DNA of 32,442 nt, taken from contig JAPZRK010000129.1 in the NCBI GenBank assembly GCA_027531445.1, positions 1-32,442 on the forward strand, given 5' to 3'. Below are positions 7,795 through 15,960 of the stretch, piece by piece. A model generated the notes under the pieces. It was not told the origin of the DNA. It searched no databases and saw only the letters and a list, made by a program, of their open reading frames with translations. Source of the stretch: Leptospira sp. (GTDB lineage Bacteria; Spirochaetota; Leptospiria; Leptospirales; Leptospiraceae). How positions within the stretch are numbered: position 1 is the first letter of the stretch; each line of letters begins with the position of its first letter. The position numbers and the translations under genes are program-made.

Positions 7795-8604
7795 ATGTCA
7801 AGATGTATTGTTTGGATATTCCTACTAGCATTTCTTCCCTTCGGTTTGTTAGAAGTGTTAGCAAATCCCGTCGACGTCGGTTTTCGTGTAGGATCAGGCC
7901 AAAGGGTGCCAGGGCGGCTTGATTCGAATTTGGGCCAATTTTCATCCAGCTTCAATCCATTTGTTTTTTCGGACATCAATCTAAGCGGAGGAAAAGATAC
8001 GGCAACCTATGAAGGTTTCATTCGCTTGCACTTAGACTCCACCTCAAAGTTTGGCCTGACGGTGGGTAGGCAAGATCTTTCCAAACTAGCTCTAACGGAA
8101 GTTACGAGTGATGCTTATCTCACAAAATTGAACTCAGAAATTTTTTCCTATCATCTTTTACTCACATATCATTTCGTCACACCTCTCACTCGGAATCTTG
8201 AGTGGGAAAATGGCTTAGGAATGGGTTTCACTTCCGCAGACTGGCAGATTCGTGGATACAGTTTGGGCGGAATAGATAATCCTGCATTTTTTTTACAAAG
8301 AGGAAATTTTCGCGGTAATGGACTCGCATTTCGTTTAGAGACGGCCATCAATCAAAGATTAGGTGAAACAAATTATATTCAGTTTGGTCTAGGTTATCAT
8401 CATATCGCCATCGCAGGATTTGCCGGAAATTACAATGGTGAAGCTTCGAGCATCTATTTGGGAAGCAATGGTCAAGTGGGTGTCTTTGATGACACACGTG
8501 TTCTAGATGTAAACTTAAGCACTGCACAAAACCTTCGTAGACTTGATATGAATTCTGGGTCTTGGAATCTTTATTTTTCAATAGTGCAAAGGTTTTTGGA
8601 TTGA
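7795..8604 (+). CDS. Putative outer-membrane beta-barrel protein, function unknown
   Basis: A 269-residue exported protein. Residues 1-23 form a signal peptide (CIVWIFLLAFLPFGLLEVLA) with likely cleavage before NPVDVGF. The rest alternates short amphipathic strands with glycine and aromatic residues (for example GFRVGSG, YEGFIRLHLDS, FSYHLLLTYHFV, NLEWENGLGMGF, YIQFGLGYHHIAIAGF, GSWNLYFSIVQRF), the look of a small outer-membrane barrel. I do not recognise a named family. It is transcribed divergently from the symporter-decarboxylase gene with only 35 bases between the starts, so promoters must be very compact or lie inside the neighbouring genes. The ATG at 7795 gives the best signal peptide. 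Confidence 0.7.
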   Translation: MSRCIVWIFLLAFLPFGLLEVLANPVDVGFRVGSGQRVPGRLDSNLGQFSSSFNPFVFSDINLSGGKDTATYEGFIRLHLDSTSKFGLTVGRQDLSKLALTEVTSDAYLTKLNSEIFSYHLLLTYHFVTPLTRNLEWENGLGMGFTSADWQIRGYSLGGIDNPAFFLQRGNFRGNGLAFRLETAINQRLGETNYIQFGLGYHHIAIAGFAGNYNGEASSIYLGSNGQVGVFDDTRVLDVNLSTAQNLRRLDMNSGSWNLYFSIVQRFLD

Positions 8605-8625
8605 CATAGCCCATGCTTGGCTATG
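8605..8625. repeat. Short hairpin between barrel gene and small-protein gene
   Basis: Perfect 7-base arms CATAGCC (8605-8611) and GGCTATG (8619-8625) with a 7-base loop directly follow the stop codon of the barrel gene (8602-8604). No T-tract follows, so it is a weak terminator at best; it could stabilise the 3' end or tune read-through into the next gene. The hairpin also overlaps a TTGACA (8601-8606) and TATGAT (8622-8627) pair whose 15-base spacing is too short for a confident promoter. Confidence 0.45.
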
Positions 8626-8644
8626 ATTCTGGAGAAAGATTCGT

Positions 8645-8884
8645 ATGAAACCCACCAAAATCATCACCATCGGGATCAAAGAACTCGCACACCAAAAAGT
8701 GATCCTAGCAGCTTGGTATAATTTTCTGAAAGAAAGTTTTGATGCTAAAAAGTTAAACAGTGACGAGTTTACCGAGTATCTAAAAGCAAATGTGATGTAT
8801 GATCTCGACAAAGACCAAATTGAACTGATGTTGAGCGGACCCGAACCTCTGTTAGAGGATTTTAAAAAGTCTATTTTCGGATGA
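8645..8884 (+). CDS. Small hypothetical protein (79 aa)
   Basis: A small soluble, lysine- and glutamate-rich protein with no signal peptide or membrane helix. It has one mostly helical core (ELAHQKVILAAWYNFLKESF, then EFTEYLKANVMYDLD) and no Cys residue. I do not recognise the family. It is probably real: the ATG at 8645 has a good ribosome-binding site (GGAGAAAG), and its stop overlaps the start of the next gene as ATGA, implying coupled translation with the ArsC/Spx-like protein. A role related to that partner is only an inference. Confidence 0.7.
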   Translation: MKPTKIITIGIKELAHQKVILAAWYNFLKESFDAKKLNSDEFTEYLKANVMYDLDKDQIELMLSGPEPLLEDFKKSIFG

Positions 8885-9228
8885 ACCTTCAAATCTTTGG
8901 CACTAAAAAGTGTAAAGATAGCAAAAAAGCCCAGCTTTATTTCCAAGAACGTCGTGTCCCATTTCAATTCATAAATCTTAGCGAAAAAGAAATGAGTAAA
9001 GGGGAACTTAGATCCATACTCGGATCGGTTTCTATTGATCAGCTCATAGATACAGAATCTAAAGTTTATGAAGAAAAAAATTTGAAATATATGGTCTACG
9101 ACAAGGAAGAAGCCCTTCTTACAAATCCATTACTTTTCAAAACACCCATCATCAGGGATGGTAAAAAAGCAACCATTGGATATCTTCCAGAAATCTGGAA
9201 ACTATGGATCGAAGAGTCTAAAAAATAG
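8881..9228 (+). CDS. ArsC/Spx-family thioredoxin-fold protein
   Basis: A 115-residue member of the ArsC/Spx/YffB fold family. The N-terminus MNLQIFGTKKCKDSKKAQLY carries the single redox cysteine Cys11 in a C-x-x-S arrangement, followed by a helix and FINLSEKEMSKGEL. The C-terminal TPIIRDGKKATIGYLPEIW matches the cis-Pro and GxxxxIG ending of the family. True arsenate reductases also need specific arginines that I cannot confirm, so arsenate reduction should not be assumed; many members are uncharacterised or glutaredoxin-like. It is coupled (ATGA) to the small gene upstream and followed 12 bases later by the SRPBCC gene, probably in one operon. Confidence 0.78.
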   Translation: MNLQIFGTKKCKDSKKAQLYFQERRVPFQFINLSEKEMSKGELRSILGSVSIDQLIDTESKVYEEKNLKYMVYDKEEALLTNPLLFKTPIIRDGKKATIGYLPEIWKLWIEESKK

Positions 9229-9240
9229 TCGAACAAGTGT

Positions 9241-9672
9241 ATGATCCTCACACAAAAAGAAACAGTCATCCATAAACCTATCGATTTCGTTTTCGATTAT
9301 TTATACACTCTTGAAAATCAAAGTGAATACAATACTAGTATCAAAAGCGCATCCCGCAATGAAACGGTAGGACCACTCCCCTCTTTTACGATTGAAATCA
9401 ATTTTGCCTTATTCCAACTGAAAGAGATATACAAGGTCATAGAAATTCAAAAACCTCATCTATTCATTGCTCGTTGTGACAACTCACTTCTATCCTTTGA
9501 GGACAAGTATGAATTCAAGAGTGTAGAAGATGGCACTTTTGTAAAGATCACAGACTCTATGGAATTAAAGGGATTACTACGCCTGAGTGAAGGCCTAGTC
9601 AAAAACAATCTTTCGGAACAAATGGGAGCAAACCTAATGCGCGTAAAACAAATCCTCGAATCAAAACCCTAG
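9241..9672 (+). CDS. SRPBCC (START-like) superfamily protein
   Basis: A 143-residue soluble protein with the SRPBCC/polyketide-cyclase-like pattern: an N-terminal strand then IHKPIDFVFDYLYTLENQSEYN (residues about 11-32), alternating strands in the middle (PSFTIEINFALFQLKEIYKV, KPHLFIARCDN, TFVKITDSMELKG), and a long C-terminal helix ending NLMRVKQILES. Such domains form a hydrophobic cavity for a lipid or other small ligand. The ligand cannot be told from sequence. It lies between the ArsC/Spx-like and OmpA-domain genes with gaps of 12 and 9 bases, so co-transcription is likely. Confidence 0.75.
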   Translation: MILTQKETVIHKPIDFVFDYLYTLENQSEYNTSIKSASRNETVGPLPSFTIEINFALFQLKEIYKVIEIQKPHLFIARCDNSLLSFEDKYEFKSVEDGTFVKITDSMELKGLLRLSEGLVKNNLSEQMGANLMRVKQILESKP

Positions 9673-9681
9673 GTAGTCCGT

Positions 9682-10170
9682 ATGATATCTTTTCAATCAA
9701 ATGTTCAAAAACTGAAATCTTCAGTCATTATCATCGCCTGCATATGTTTTTCTTTCGCCACCGCTTTTTTCTCTCAACTAAACGGACAAGAAAATCTACA
9801 GAACATTACTCAAAAAACGAATCCTCAAGAATTCCAACTCGAAGGCATTTTGTATTTTTCAAAAAAATCATATAAGATCAGCAACCCAGATTTGAAGCGT
9901 CTACAAACCATCGCCGAACATTTAATTGCAAATCCCCAAGAGAGTATATATATCCGAGCACACGCCTGGGACGGTGGCTCACAAAAAGATGAAATCTTAC
10001 TTAGTGAAAAGAGATCCTTGGAAGTGGAGCGATTTTTGACTTTGCATGGGGTCAAAGAAAATCAAATACATCGCTTGTTCTACGGAAATTCCCGACCAAT
10101 GGATCATGGAATCACTGCAAGTGATCAATCCATACAAAGAAGGGTTGAGTTTCAGATCGTTAAAGAATAA
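9682..10170 (+). CDS. OmpA-domain (peptidoglycan-binding-like) envelope protein
   Basis: A 162-residue exported protein. A hydrophobic segment at about 14-34 acts as signal peptide or membrane anchor. The remaining sequence is an OmpA-like domain: FQLEGILYFSKKSYKI, NPDLKRLQTIAEHLIANP, IYIRAHAWDGGSQKDEILLSEKRS, VERFLTLHGVKENQIHRLFYGN, and the closing QSIQRRVEFQIVK. This domain normally binds peptidoglycan; the canonical Asp and Arg positions are partly altered (QRRVEF in place of NRRVEF), so binding is likely but unproven. The start at 9682 has AGGTAG upstream. Its 3' end overlaps the convergent DUF2064 gene by 11 bases. Confidence 0.8.
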   Translation: MISFQSNVQKLKSSVIIIACICFSFATAFFSQLNGQENLQNITQKTNPQEFQLEGILYFSKKSYKISNPDLKRLQTIAEHLIANPQESIYIRAHAWDGGSQKDEILLSEKRSLEVERFLTLHGVKENQIHRLFYGNSRPMDHGITASDQSIQRRVEFQIVKE

Positions 10171-10762
10171 GACCCTTGTCCTTCATAATTAAGTAGTCAG
10201 AATAAGTATCAACATCACCTAGCATAGGTAGGACATACACACTTTTACTTTGATTTTTGATTGATTGGAGTGTTTCTTTGTAAACTTGATCTGTACTCCA
10301 TTCGATTCCTTCAAAAATGTATGGAGAAGCGTGTTTCATTCCCAATAAATAATAGCCACCATCGTGGGCTGGCCCAATCACAAAATCATGCTGACTCAAT
10401 GAAGCAAACGCTTCCTCCACAATCTCCTTTGTCAACTCGATGCAATCCGAACCTATAATACAGACATACTCGCTATCTTTTAACTCTTGTTCGAACGCTT
10501 TTTCCATTTTATATCCAAGATCGCCTATCACTTGATTTTCGTTTGAAAATGACTTTTTTATATAAAAATCACCTTCCGGTATTCCTCCTTCCCAATAGAT
10601 TACATTGTTTGTTACAAAGTGTTCAGATATTTCTAGAATTCTTGAAAGCAAACTTCTATATATTTGAAGTGCTTGCGCATCTCCCACCTCTTTAGCGATT
10701 CTCGTCTTGACATGGCCTAATCTGGGATTTTTTGCAAAAATGATAAGGGTTTGTTTTTCCAT
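10160..10762 (-). CDS. DUF2064 / TIGR04282 family nucleotidyl- or glycosyltransferase
   Basis: A 200-residue soluble GT-A-fold protein. The nucleotide-binding start is typical: FAKNPRLGHVKTR at 9-21, resembling MobA and CofC. The other family signatures are GSDC at 104-107 and GPAHDGGYYLLG at 130-141, with WSTD at 155-158. Members are annotated as arsenosugar-biosynthesis glycosyltransferases because of one genomic context, but no ArsM or ArsS gene is present here, so that name is unsupported. It is the last of four overlapping genes with a GT2 and a GT-C-like enzyme, which suggests it makes or uses an activated sugar for them. Its first 46 bases overlap the upstream gene, yet the conserved N-terminal loop shows that this start is right. 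Confidence 0.85.
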   Translation of the reverse strand: MEKQTLIIFAKNPRLGHVKTRIAKEVGDAQALQIYRSLLSRILEISEHFVTNNVIYWEGGIPEGDFYIKKSFSNENQVIGDLGYKMEKAFEQELKDSEYVCIIGSDCIELTKEIVEEAFASLSQHDFVIGPAHDGGYYLLGMKHASPYIFEGIEWSTDQVYKETLQSIKNQSKSVYVLPMLGDVDTYSDYLIMKDKGLIL

Positions 10763-12048
10763 AAATAAATACCTAAAACGAATATTTCCACAAAAGTGAA
10801 TATCAAAGGAAATGCAGGGAAATGTTGCATAAGATTAGAATAAAAAAGATAGGAGAATGCGGCAAAAAACGACAAAATAACAGCTAAGAACGGATGGTAA
10901 TTGAGAGCCATCGCCAAACCGATAAAAGGTAGAATATACCATGGGTGATTTACAGGAGAAAACAGGGTAAAGAGGAGAAGTCCTACGATTGAATTGATTT
11001 CATACCTTTGATTGTATTTAAACACAAACACGGAAAATAAGAATGCGCCGATACCTAAGGAACAGAATCCAGATACGTATACATAATTTGGGAAAAGAAC
11101 CTCAATGCCCAAATATATGAAAGATTCAATCAGTCCATGAAAACGAAAAGAATGAAAAAATAGTCCTATTCCATTCTGAAACTGCTGTGTCCCAAAAAGG
11201 AAGAATGATAAAGAATAAATCGTAAGAGATATAAAAGCAAGCAAAATCATCCGAATATTTATATTTCTTAATATTCCTAAATAATCATTGTTTGATCTAT
11301 TCATCACGACAAATGCAGGAAGTAAAAACAGAAAGCTCAATTTGAGCTGGGTTAAAATCGCAAAAAAAACATTCCTTAAATTTGAAAATCGGGTCCCAAT
11401 AAGCAAACAAACAAGTAGAACAAATAAAAATATAGATTCAAAATGAATCTGAGAAACGCTTTCTATGATCAAAAGCGGATTCAGCGCATATAAAAAGAAG
11501 AGTTTTGTTGCTTCCTTTGAATTTCGAAACTTCAAATACCGAGTAATGATAAACAAATTACCACATTCAAAAGAAAATAGAATCATCTGATAAAGAATGA
11601 TTTGTGAAATGACAGTGTTCAAACCGATCCACCAAGGCAATGCAAAGATGACTTGCAATGCGACTGGATAAACTGAAAAATAATCCGAGCTATTTAACCT
11701 TGGAAAAATCGATAAAATCAGCTCAGAGTGGTTTGTATTTGCGGAAAGCCATTGTTTCGGTGTTAAGGCAAACGGAGATTCACCATTTGAGAACAAGTAA
11801 CCATCCCATAAAAACCTGTAAAAATCGTCACTCAGATGCGGAAGGGAAAACATAGAACCCAATCTGAAAAAGACGGCAATCCAAAACCAATCCTTCAAAC
11901 GTATTTTTTCTGACCGAACATACAAAAAAAAGTAAAAACAAAACGAAATCCCTACAAATAACAATATGAGGAAGGAATTTTGTCGATCAACTAGCCTAAC
12001 ATACATTACTATCCATACAAAATAAATAAGCAACAAAGAGCGGATCAT
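10717..12048 (-). CDS. Polytopic GT-C-like glycosyltransferase (DUF2029/mannosyltransferase-like)
   Basis: A 443-residue membrane protein with about eleven hydrophobic helices. Near the N-terminus it carries LSDDFYRFLWDG (72-83) followed by NGESPF, the luminal-loop signature of polyprenyl-phosphate-sugar-using GT-C enzymes, with Asp74-Asp75 as likely catalytic acids. A FSPVNHPWYILPF stretch near residue 350-370 fits the same class. It probably transfers a sugar from a lipid-phosphate donor to an acceptor on the periplasmic face. Donor and acceptor are unknown. The start overlaps the GT2 stop (ATGA), and the 3' end overlaps the DUF2064 gene by 46 bases, so all are probably expressed together. 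Confidence 0.82.
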   Translation of the reverse strand: MIRSLLLIYFVWIVMYVRLVDRQNSFLILLFVGISFCFYFFLYVRSEKIRLKDWFWIAVFFRLGSMFSLPHLSDDFYRFLWDGYLFSNGESPFALTPKQWLSANTNHSELILSIFPRLNSSDYFSVYPVALQVIFALPWWIGLNTVISQIILYQMILFSFECGNLFIITRYLKFRNSKEATKLFFLYALNPLLIIESVSQIHFESIFLFVLLVCLLIGTRFSNLRNVFFAILTQLKLSFLFLLPAFVVMNRSNNDYLGILRNINIRMILLAFISLTIYSLSFFLFGTQQFQNGIGLFFHSFRFHGLIESFIYLGIEVLFPNYVYVSGFCSLGIGAFLFSVFVFKYNQRYEINSIVGLLLFTLFSPVNHPWYILPFIGLAMALNYHPFLAVILSFFAAFSYLFYSNLMQHFPAFPLIFTFVEIFVLGIYLWKNKPLSFLQKIPD

Positions 12049-12791
12049 CGTATTTTTTTTGAAGATGAAAACAATGTTAGATAAAAAAATGTGAATAAAA
12101 TTTTTGTCCCAACCCGAATCACCATTACAATATTGCCCGATATTTTTGAGACACCAAATCTACGTTTGCGATAATTGACTGGTATTTCGATAATTTTTAG
12201 TTTTTGTTGCAATGCTTTGATATGCATTTCAATATTCCACCCCCAAGTAGGATCCTTCAATCCCAAGGAAATAAGTTTTGCATATCGAATTATACGGAGA
12301 GGCCCTAAATCAGAAAACTGTTTGCCATAAAATAATTTTAACAAAACGCAGGTGAGTGAATTTCCAAAACGTTGTGCAAAGCCGAGTGAACCAGGCTCGA
12401 CAACTCCAGTAGTCCTCGACCCAATTACAATGTCGGCGGATTCCTTGTAGAAACAATCTATCAGCTTTTGAATATCTGCCGGATCGTCAGAACCGTCGCC
12501 ATCGCAAATCAAAATCCAGGCTGGTTTCAATTCTAAGTTCTTCATCCAGGCAATTGCCGCCAAACAAGCATTCCCATATCCTAGCTTAGGTTGAAATAAA
12601 ACATTCACTCCAAAATTGGATACAATCGCGGCTGATTTATCTGTTGAGCCATTATCAACGACGATGATTTCCTTTCTTTGAAAGATACATAGATCAAGTA
12701 TATCTTGGATTACTTTCCCAATGGATTCTTCTTCATTTCGAACAGGAATGACCAAATAGCCCCTTTCCTTATTCTCCACGCCGTGACTCAT
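12045..12791 (-). CDS. GT2 family glycosyltransferase (polyprenyl-phosphate sugar synthase-like)
   Basis: A 248-residue family 2 glycosyltransferase. It shows LVIPVRNEEESIGKVI (13-28), VVDNGSTDKS (44-53), QPKLGYGNACLAAI and the metal-binding DGDGSDD with Asp97-x-Asp99, plus GSRTTGVVEPGSL and the acceptor-site GWNIEMHIKALQ. The C-terminus holds one hydrophobic segment, the layout of DPM1/DPG synthase-like enzymes that load a sugar on polyprenyl phosphate. That would supply the GT-C-like enzyme encoded next (4-base overlap), an inference from order. The ATG start overlaps the cytochrome gene by 23 bases. A GTG four codons later is possible. Confidence 0.87.
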   Translation of the reverse strand: MSHGVENKERGYLVIPVRNEEESIGKVIQDILDLCIFQRKEIIVVDNGSTDKSAAIVSNFGVNVLFQPKLGYGNACLAAIAWMKNLELKPAWILICDGDGSDDPADIQKLIDCFYKESADIVIGSRTTGVVEPGSLGFAQRFGNSLTCVLLKLFYGKQFSDLGPLRIIRYAKLISLGLKDPTWGWNIEMHIKALQQKLKIIEIPVNYRKRRFGVSKISGNIVMVIRVGTKILFTFFYLTLFSSSKKIR

Positions 12792-14100
12792 TCCTTAAAA
12801 ATAAATCTTCTAAAGCCGTCTCAAGTTTAATTTGCCTGATTAAATCGAGTTTTACTTCTAACACCAAAGAACTAAAGGGATAATATTCTTTTAAGTTTTT
12901 AATCTTTTCGCGGTATACTTCCTCGACACTTGATGCATTGAGCATCATATATTCCGCAGTTTTATTCTTTAACTTCACATGATAGATTTGAAAAATTACA
13001 AACTGTATCGGTTTATTCGGAAGTTCCACGATCCATTCTCTGATCTCTTTTGGTCGTAGTCGATTTTCCTTCACCAATCGAGCATTTGGTTCCCATTCCC
13101 ATTCTTGACCAATGATGGAATTTTTTGTTTCGATTAGGTTATTTTTTGCATCAAATAATTGAAGCTCCAATTTTAAAAATCTTTCAGGGTCACCAGATGG
13201 TACGTAATGGCCAGCATTTGCATTCTGAATTTCTATTTTTAAAAGATGATTCTTATAATTCCAATTTTTAAAGATAACACCGGGTTTATAGCCGTTTCTT
13301 AACTGACTAGAATACAAGGCAAACTCTTTAGGAACACCACCACCAACAAATCCGTGTTTGTGTGATGTTCGAATCGGTTTATTTAAATCTTTTTTTACAA
13401 AACTTCTTTTTATTTCAGGAAGATGACAACTAACACATGACGCCCCAGGAAAATGAGATGAAGCTTCTCTCATTTCATTGCCAGTTTGAAAGTAACATAC
13501 TAACGACTTGTTTAAATTGTAAGTTTCATTATGGCAGTTTTCACAACGATCACCTAAGGATTTTTTATCCACTCGTACTGGATGTGGGGGAGTCGTATTC
13601 CCATTTGCTCCGATTACGTAGGACTTTCCCAAATCATCGACTCTTACATGGCATGTAGCGCATGTAACACCCTCGCCTTGCATCTTCGAGTCAAATTTTT
13701 GATTCGGAATTTCTATCGGTTGGAAATAATCTCCATAATTCAAAGCCTGAATGATCGTTTCTCTTTGATTTTGAATGGGAATGTGGCAGTTCAAACAAAT
13801 CCATTTGGGACTCGAAGATTTTGCCAGCTCAGCTTGGAATTGCAAGTCGCTAAGGGCATGTGCGTGAGTCGAACTTTGCCATTCTTCATAAATGTCGCCA
13901 TGACACTTGGAACAATTTTTAGCAGTAGGTGCCCCGACTCCTTCCAGATCAGGTAATTGGGGAACGACCGCACTCCAAACCTTGCCTGGAAACACTTCGT
14001 TGACTGGAATTGGCTTGATTCGTCTCTGAAAAAAGAAGCTTCCGACAGCTATAAAAGCAACTGCCAACGAGATAGATCCAAAAAGTAAACGTCGTTTCAT
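12769..14100 (-). CDS. Five-haem c-type cytochrome, c554-like
   Basis: A 443-residue periplasmic cytochrome anchored by one N-terminal helix (about 5-24). Five CxxCH haem sites are visible: Cys63-His67, Cys102-His106, Cys147-His151, Cys186-His190 and Cys222-His226. The first lies in NCSKCHGDIYEEWQSSTHAHA, as in cytochrome c554-type multihaem proteins. The C-terminal half (about 255-430) has no haem and looks beta-rich, containing NAGHYVPSGDPERFLKLELQ. No partner reductase or haem-lyase gene is nearby. It heads a four-gene operon with glycosyltransferases, an odd combination. A strong ribosome-binding site (GGAGGGGG, 14111-14104) precedes the ATG. The electron donor and acceptor are unknown. 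Confidence 0.88.
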   Translation of the reverse strand: MKRRLLFGSISLAVAFIAVGSFFFQRRIKPIPVNEVFPGKVWSAVVPQLPDLEGVGAPTAKNCSKCHGDIYEEWQSSTHAHALSDLQFQAELAKSSSPKWICLNCHIPIQNQRETIIQALNYGDYFQPIEIPNQKFDSKMQGEGVTCATCHVRVDDLGKSYVIGANGNTTPPHPVRVDKKSLGDRCENCHNETYNLNKSLVCYFQTGNEMREASSHFPGASCVSCHLPEIKRSFVKKDLNKPIRTSHKHGFVGGGVPKEFALYSSQLRNGYKPGVIFKNWNYKNHLLKIEIQNANAGHYVPSGDPERFLKLELQLFDAKNNLIETKNSIIGQEWEWEPNARLVKENRLRPKEIREWIVELPNKPIQFVIFQIYHVKLKNKTAEYMMLNASSVEEVYREKIKNLKEYYPFSSLVLEVKLDLIRQIKLETALEDLFLRNESRRGE

Positions 14101-14110
14101 TGGCCCCCTC

Positions 14111-14123
14111 CAGCAAAATGCTG
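14111..14123 (-). promoter_or_regulatory. Small hairpin abutting the ribosome-binding site of the cytochrome gene
   Basis: Inverted repeat CAGCA-AAA-TGCTG (read on plus strand). On the transcript of the cytochrome gene it folds directly against the GGAGGGGG ribosome-binding site, which begins inside the last base of the stem. It could influence translation. The symmetry is seen directly; a regulatory role is a guess. Confidence 0.3.
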
Positions 14124-14247
14124 TTTTCCTACAAATAGTTGCTAAAAATCACCCGAAAATGCCAATAAAACAAACTTTTCCTCTGCAAAAACGAATTTTT
14201 ATTGCAAAAAATAATTCTTCTACTGTCTTATCAAACAGAGGTGCTTT

Positions 14248-14724
14248 ATGAAACTTGGCGACTATCCTGAAGTTGTAAATGAAAATGTGACGCGAATTGT
14301 AGCATCAACGGTGGTCTTATTGGGTGCCATCAGTATCTACTATCCCAATCCGTATTCGCTAGCTTTGCTTCTGTATGGATTTTTTGCCCGTGTCAGTTAT
14401 GGACCAAAATTCGAACCATTTGCACTCTTTACCAGTAGCTATATTGTTCCTAAACTTGGCATATCTTTTGTGCCCACAGCAGGTCCACCGAAACGGTTTG
14501 CCCAACTCATCGGGCTCATATTTGCCATCACGTCGATTATCCTATTCTCGCTTGATCAGCTTGTAAGCTATAAAGTGGCATTGAGCATACTTGTTGTTTT
14601 TGCTTCCCTCGAATCATTTTTATCATGGTGTGCTGGTTGTTTCGTCTTTGCAATCCTTATGAAAATCGGTGTGATCCCAAAAGATATATGTGAACGTTGC
14701 AACCAACTCACCTATAATAAATGA
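14248..14724 (+). CDS. DUF4395 family membrane protein
   Basis: A 158-residue inner-membrane protein with four predicted helices (about 17-32, 36-50, 85-101, 108-125) and a short cysteine-rich end. DUF4395 features are visible: the N-terminal VNENVTRIVAS, the YGPKFEPFA segment, the hallmark GPPKRFAQ at 79-86, and SWCAGCFVF (Cys128, Cys131), followed by a second C-x-x-C pair (Cys148, Cys151). Members often neighbour thioredoxin or rhodanese genes, which suggests thiol or sulfur chemistry, but no function is proven. Here the convergent neighbour is a sulfhydrylase. The ATG at 14248 has GAGGTG upstream. The stop lies 5 bases from the metZ stop. Confidence 0.83.
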   Translation: MKLGDYPEVVNENVTRIVASTVVLLGAISIYYPNPYSLALLLYGFFARVSYGPKFEPFALFTSSYIVPKLGISFVPTAGPPKRFAQLIGLIFAITSIILFSLDQLVSYKVALSILVVFASLESFLSWCAGCFVFAILMKIGVIPKDICERCNQLTYNK

Positions 14725-14729
14725 TTTTC

Positions 14730-15902
14730 TTAGATTGAAGCAGTTAAGGCTTGCTTAACTTCAGCAATAATATCGTCTATATGTTCCAACCCAACAGAGA
14801 CACGTATCAAACCAGGTAGAATACCCACTGCCTGACGTTCTTCTTCCTTTAGTTTTGCGTGCGTTGTAGATGCAGGATGAGTGACCGTTGTCCTAGAGTC
14901 ACCGAGATTTGCTGTTAAAGAAAACCATTTCAAGGCATCGAGAAACTTTCGCCCTCTTTCGACACCACCTTTTACAATGAAGGTGACAACACCACCACCT
15001 AATTTCATTTGTTTTTTTGCGAGCACATAATGCGGATGAGACGGTAGAAAAGGATACTTTACAAGTTCGATTTCACTATGGGATTCAAGAAATTCCGCCA
15101 GTTTCAAAGCATTTTCAGAATGTTTTTCCATTCGGATAGAAAGTGTCTCTAAACTTTTCGAAATAATCCATGCATTCATTGGAGAAAGAGAAGGACCTGT
15201 CGCACGAGCAATAAATCGAATCTCTTTGATCAGATCTTTCTTTCCTAATACAGCACCCGCAATTACTCTACCTTGCCCATCTAAAAATTTTGTACCAGAG
15301 TGTACGATGAGATCTGCACCAAATTCAGCTGGGCGCTGAATATAAGGAGTAGCAAAACAGTTGTCCACGATAAGGATCAATCCTCTCGCCTTACAAAATT
15401 CTGAGATCCAAGACAAATCAATGATATCTAAGGCTGGATTAGATGGAGTTTCGATGTACACAATTTTTGTATTCGGTTTCACTCCGTCTTCCCATTCTTT
15501 TATGTTTCCAATGTCCGCATATGAATGTGTTATATTGAAACGTGGAAAGATTAAAGTCAAAACTTGGTGCGTAGAACCAAAAATCGATCTGGAGGCAAGG
15601 ATATGATCACCTGACTTCAACAATGCGAACATCGAATTGAATACAGCGGCCATCCCAGAAGCAAACGGAACACCATCCTCACACTTTTCTAACTTAGCCA
15701 ACTTGTCGATCATTTCGGTCGTATTGGGGTTTGAAAATCGAGTGTACATATTGCCCTGTACTTCTTCAGCGAACATTGCTCTGGCATGTTCCGCATCATC
15801 AAAAACAAAGCTAGAAGTCATAAAAACGGGGGTCGAGTGTTCCCTCTGGGCAGTTCTTGGAGTTTGAATGCGTATTGCATCTGTTTCAAAGTTATCAAAC
15901 AT
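14730..15902 (-). CDS. metZ: O-succinylhomoserine sulfhydrylase-type PLP enzyme
   Basis: A PLP-dependent Cys/Met-metabolism enzyme of 390 residues. It joins an activated homoserine with sulfide to make homocysteine. Visible are YTRFSNPNTTEMIDKLAKLE, the GMAAVFN segment, SRSIFGSTHQ, IETPSNP, the PLP-ring Asp in VDNCFATPYIQ (Asp180), and the lysine in HSGTKFLDGQGRVIAG (Lys205). LDGQGRVIAG is characteristic of MetZ rather than cystathionine gamma-synthase. The substrate could still be O-acetylhomoserine. I choose the ATG at 15902 because GGAG lies 6 bases upstream (15912-15909); a TTG at 15914 would lie inside that site. The gene has its own 118-base upstream region. Confidence 0.9.
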   Translation of the reverse strand: MFDNFETDAIRIQTPRTAQREHSTPVFMTSSFVFDDAEHARAMFAEEVQGNMYTRFSNPNTTEMIDKLAKLEKCEDGVPFASGMAAVFNSMFALLKSGDHILASRSIFGSTHQVLTLIFPRFNITHSYADIGNIKEWEDGVKPNTKIVYIETPSNPALDIIDLSWISEFCKARGLILIVDNCFATPYIQRPAEFGADLIVHSGTKFLDGQGRVIAGAVLGKKDLIKEIRFIARATGPSLSPMNAWIISKSLETLSIRMEKHSENALKLAEFLESHSEIELVKYPFLPSHPHYVLAKKQMKLGGGVVTFIVKGGVERGRKFLDALKWFSLTANLGDSRTTVTHPASTTHAKLKEEERQAVGILPGLIRVSVGLEHIDDIIAEVKQALTASI

Positions 15903-15960
15903 ATCTATCTCCAAACAATTATCCTTGCATCAAAAGACATCATTTTTTTGGACAAACATT

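Noticed and set aside
8601..8627. Promoter TTGACA-N15-TATGAT before the small-protein gene
   Set aside because: The 15-base spacing is too short, the predicted start would fall inside the ribosome-binding site, and the boxes overlap a hairpin and the previous stop codon.
8881..10762. An arsenic-related cluster, because an ArsC-like protein and a DUF2064 'arsenosugar' transferase lie within 2 kb
   Set aside because: They are on opposite strands in different operons, and no ArsM, ArsS, ArsR or arsenite pump is present. Both labels come from family names that cover many other functions.
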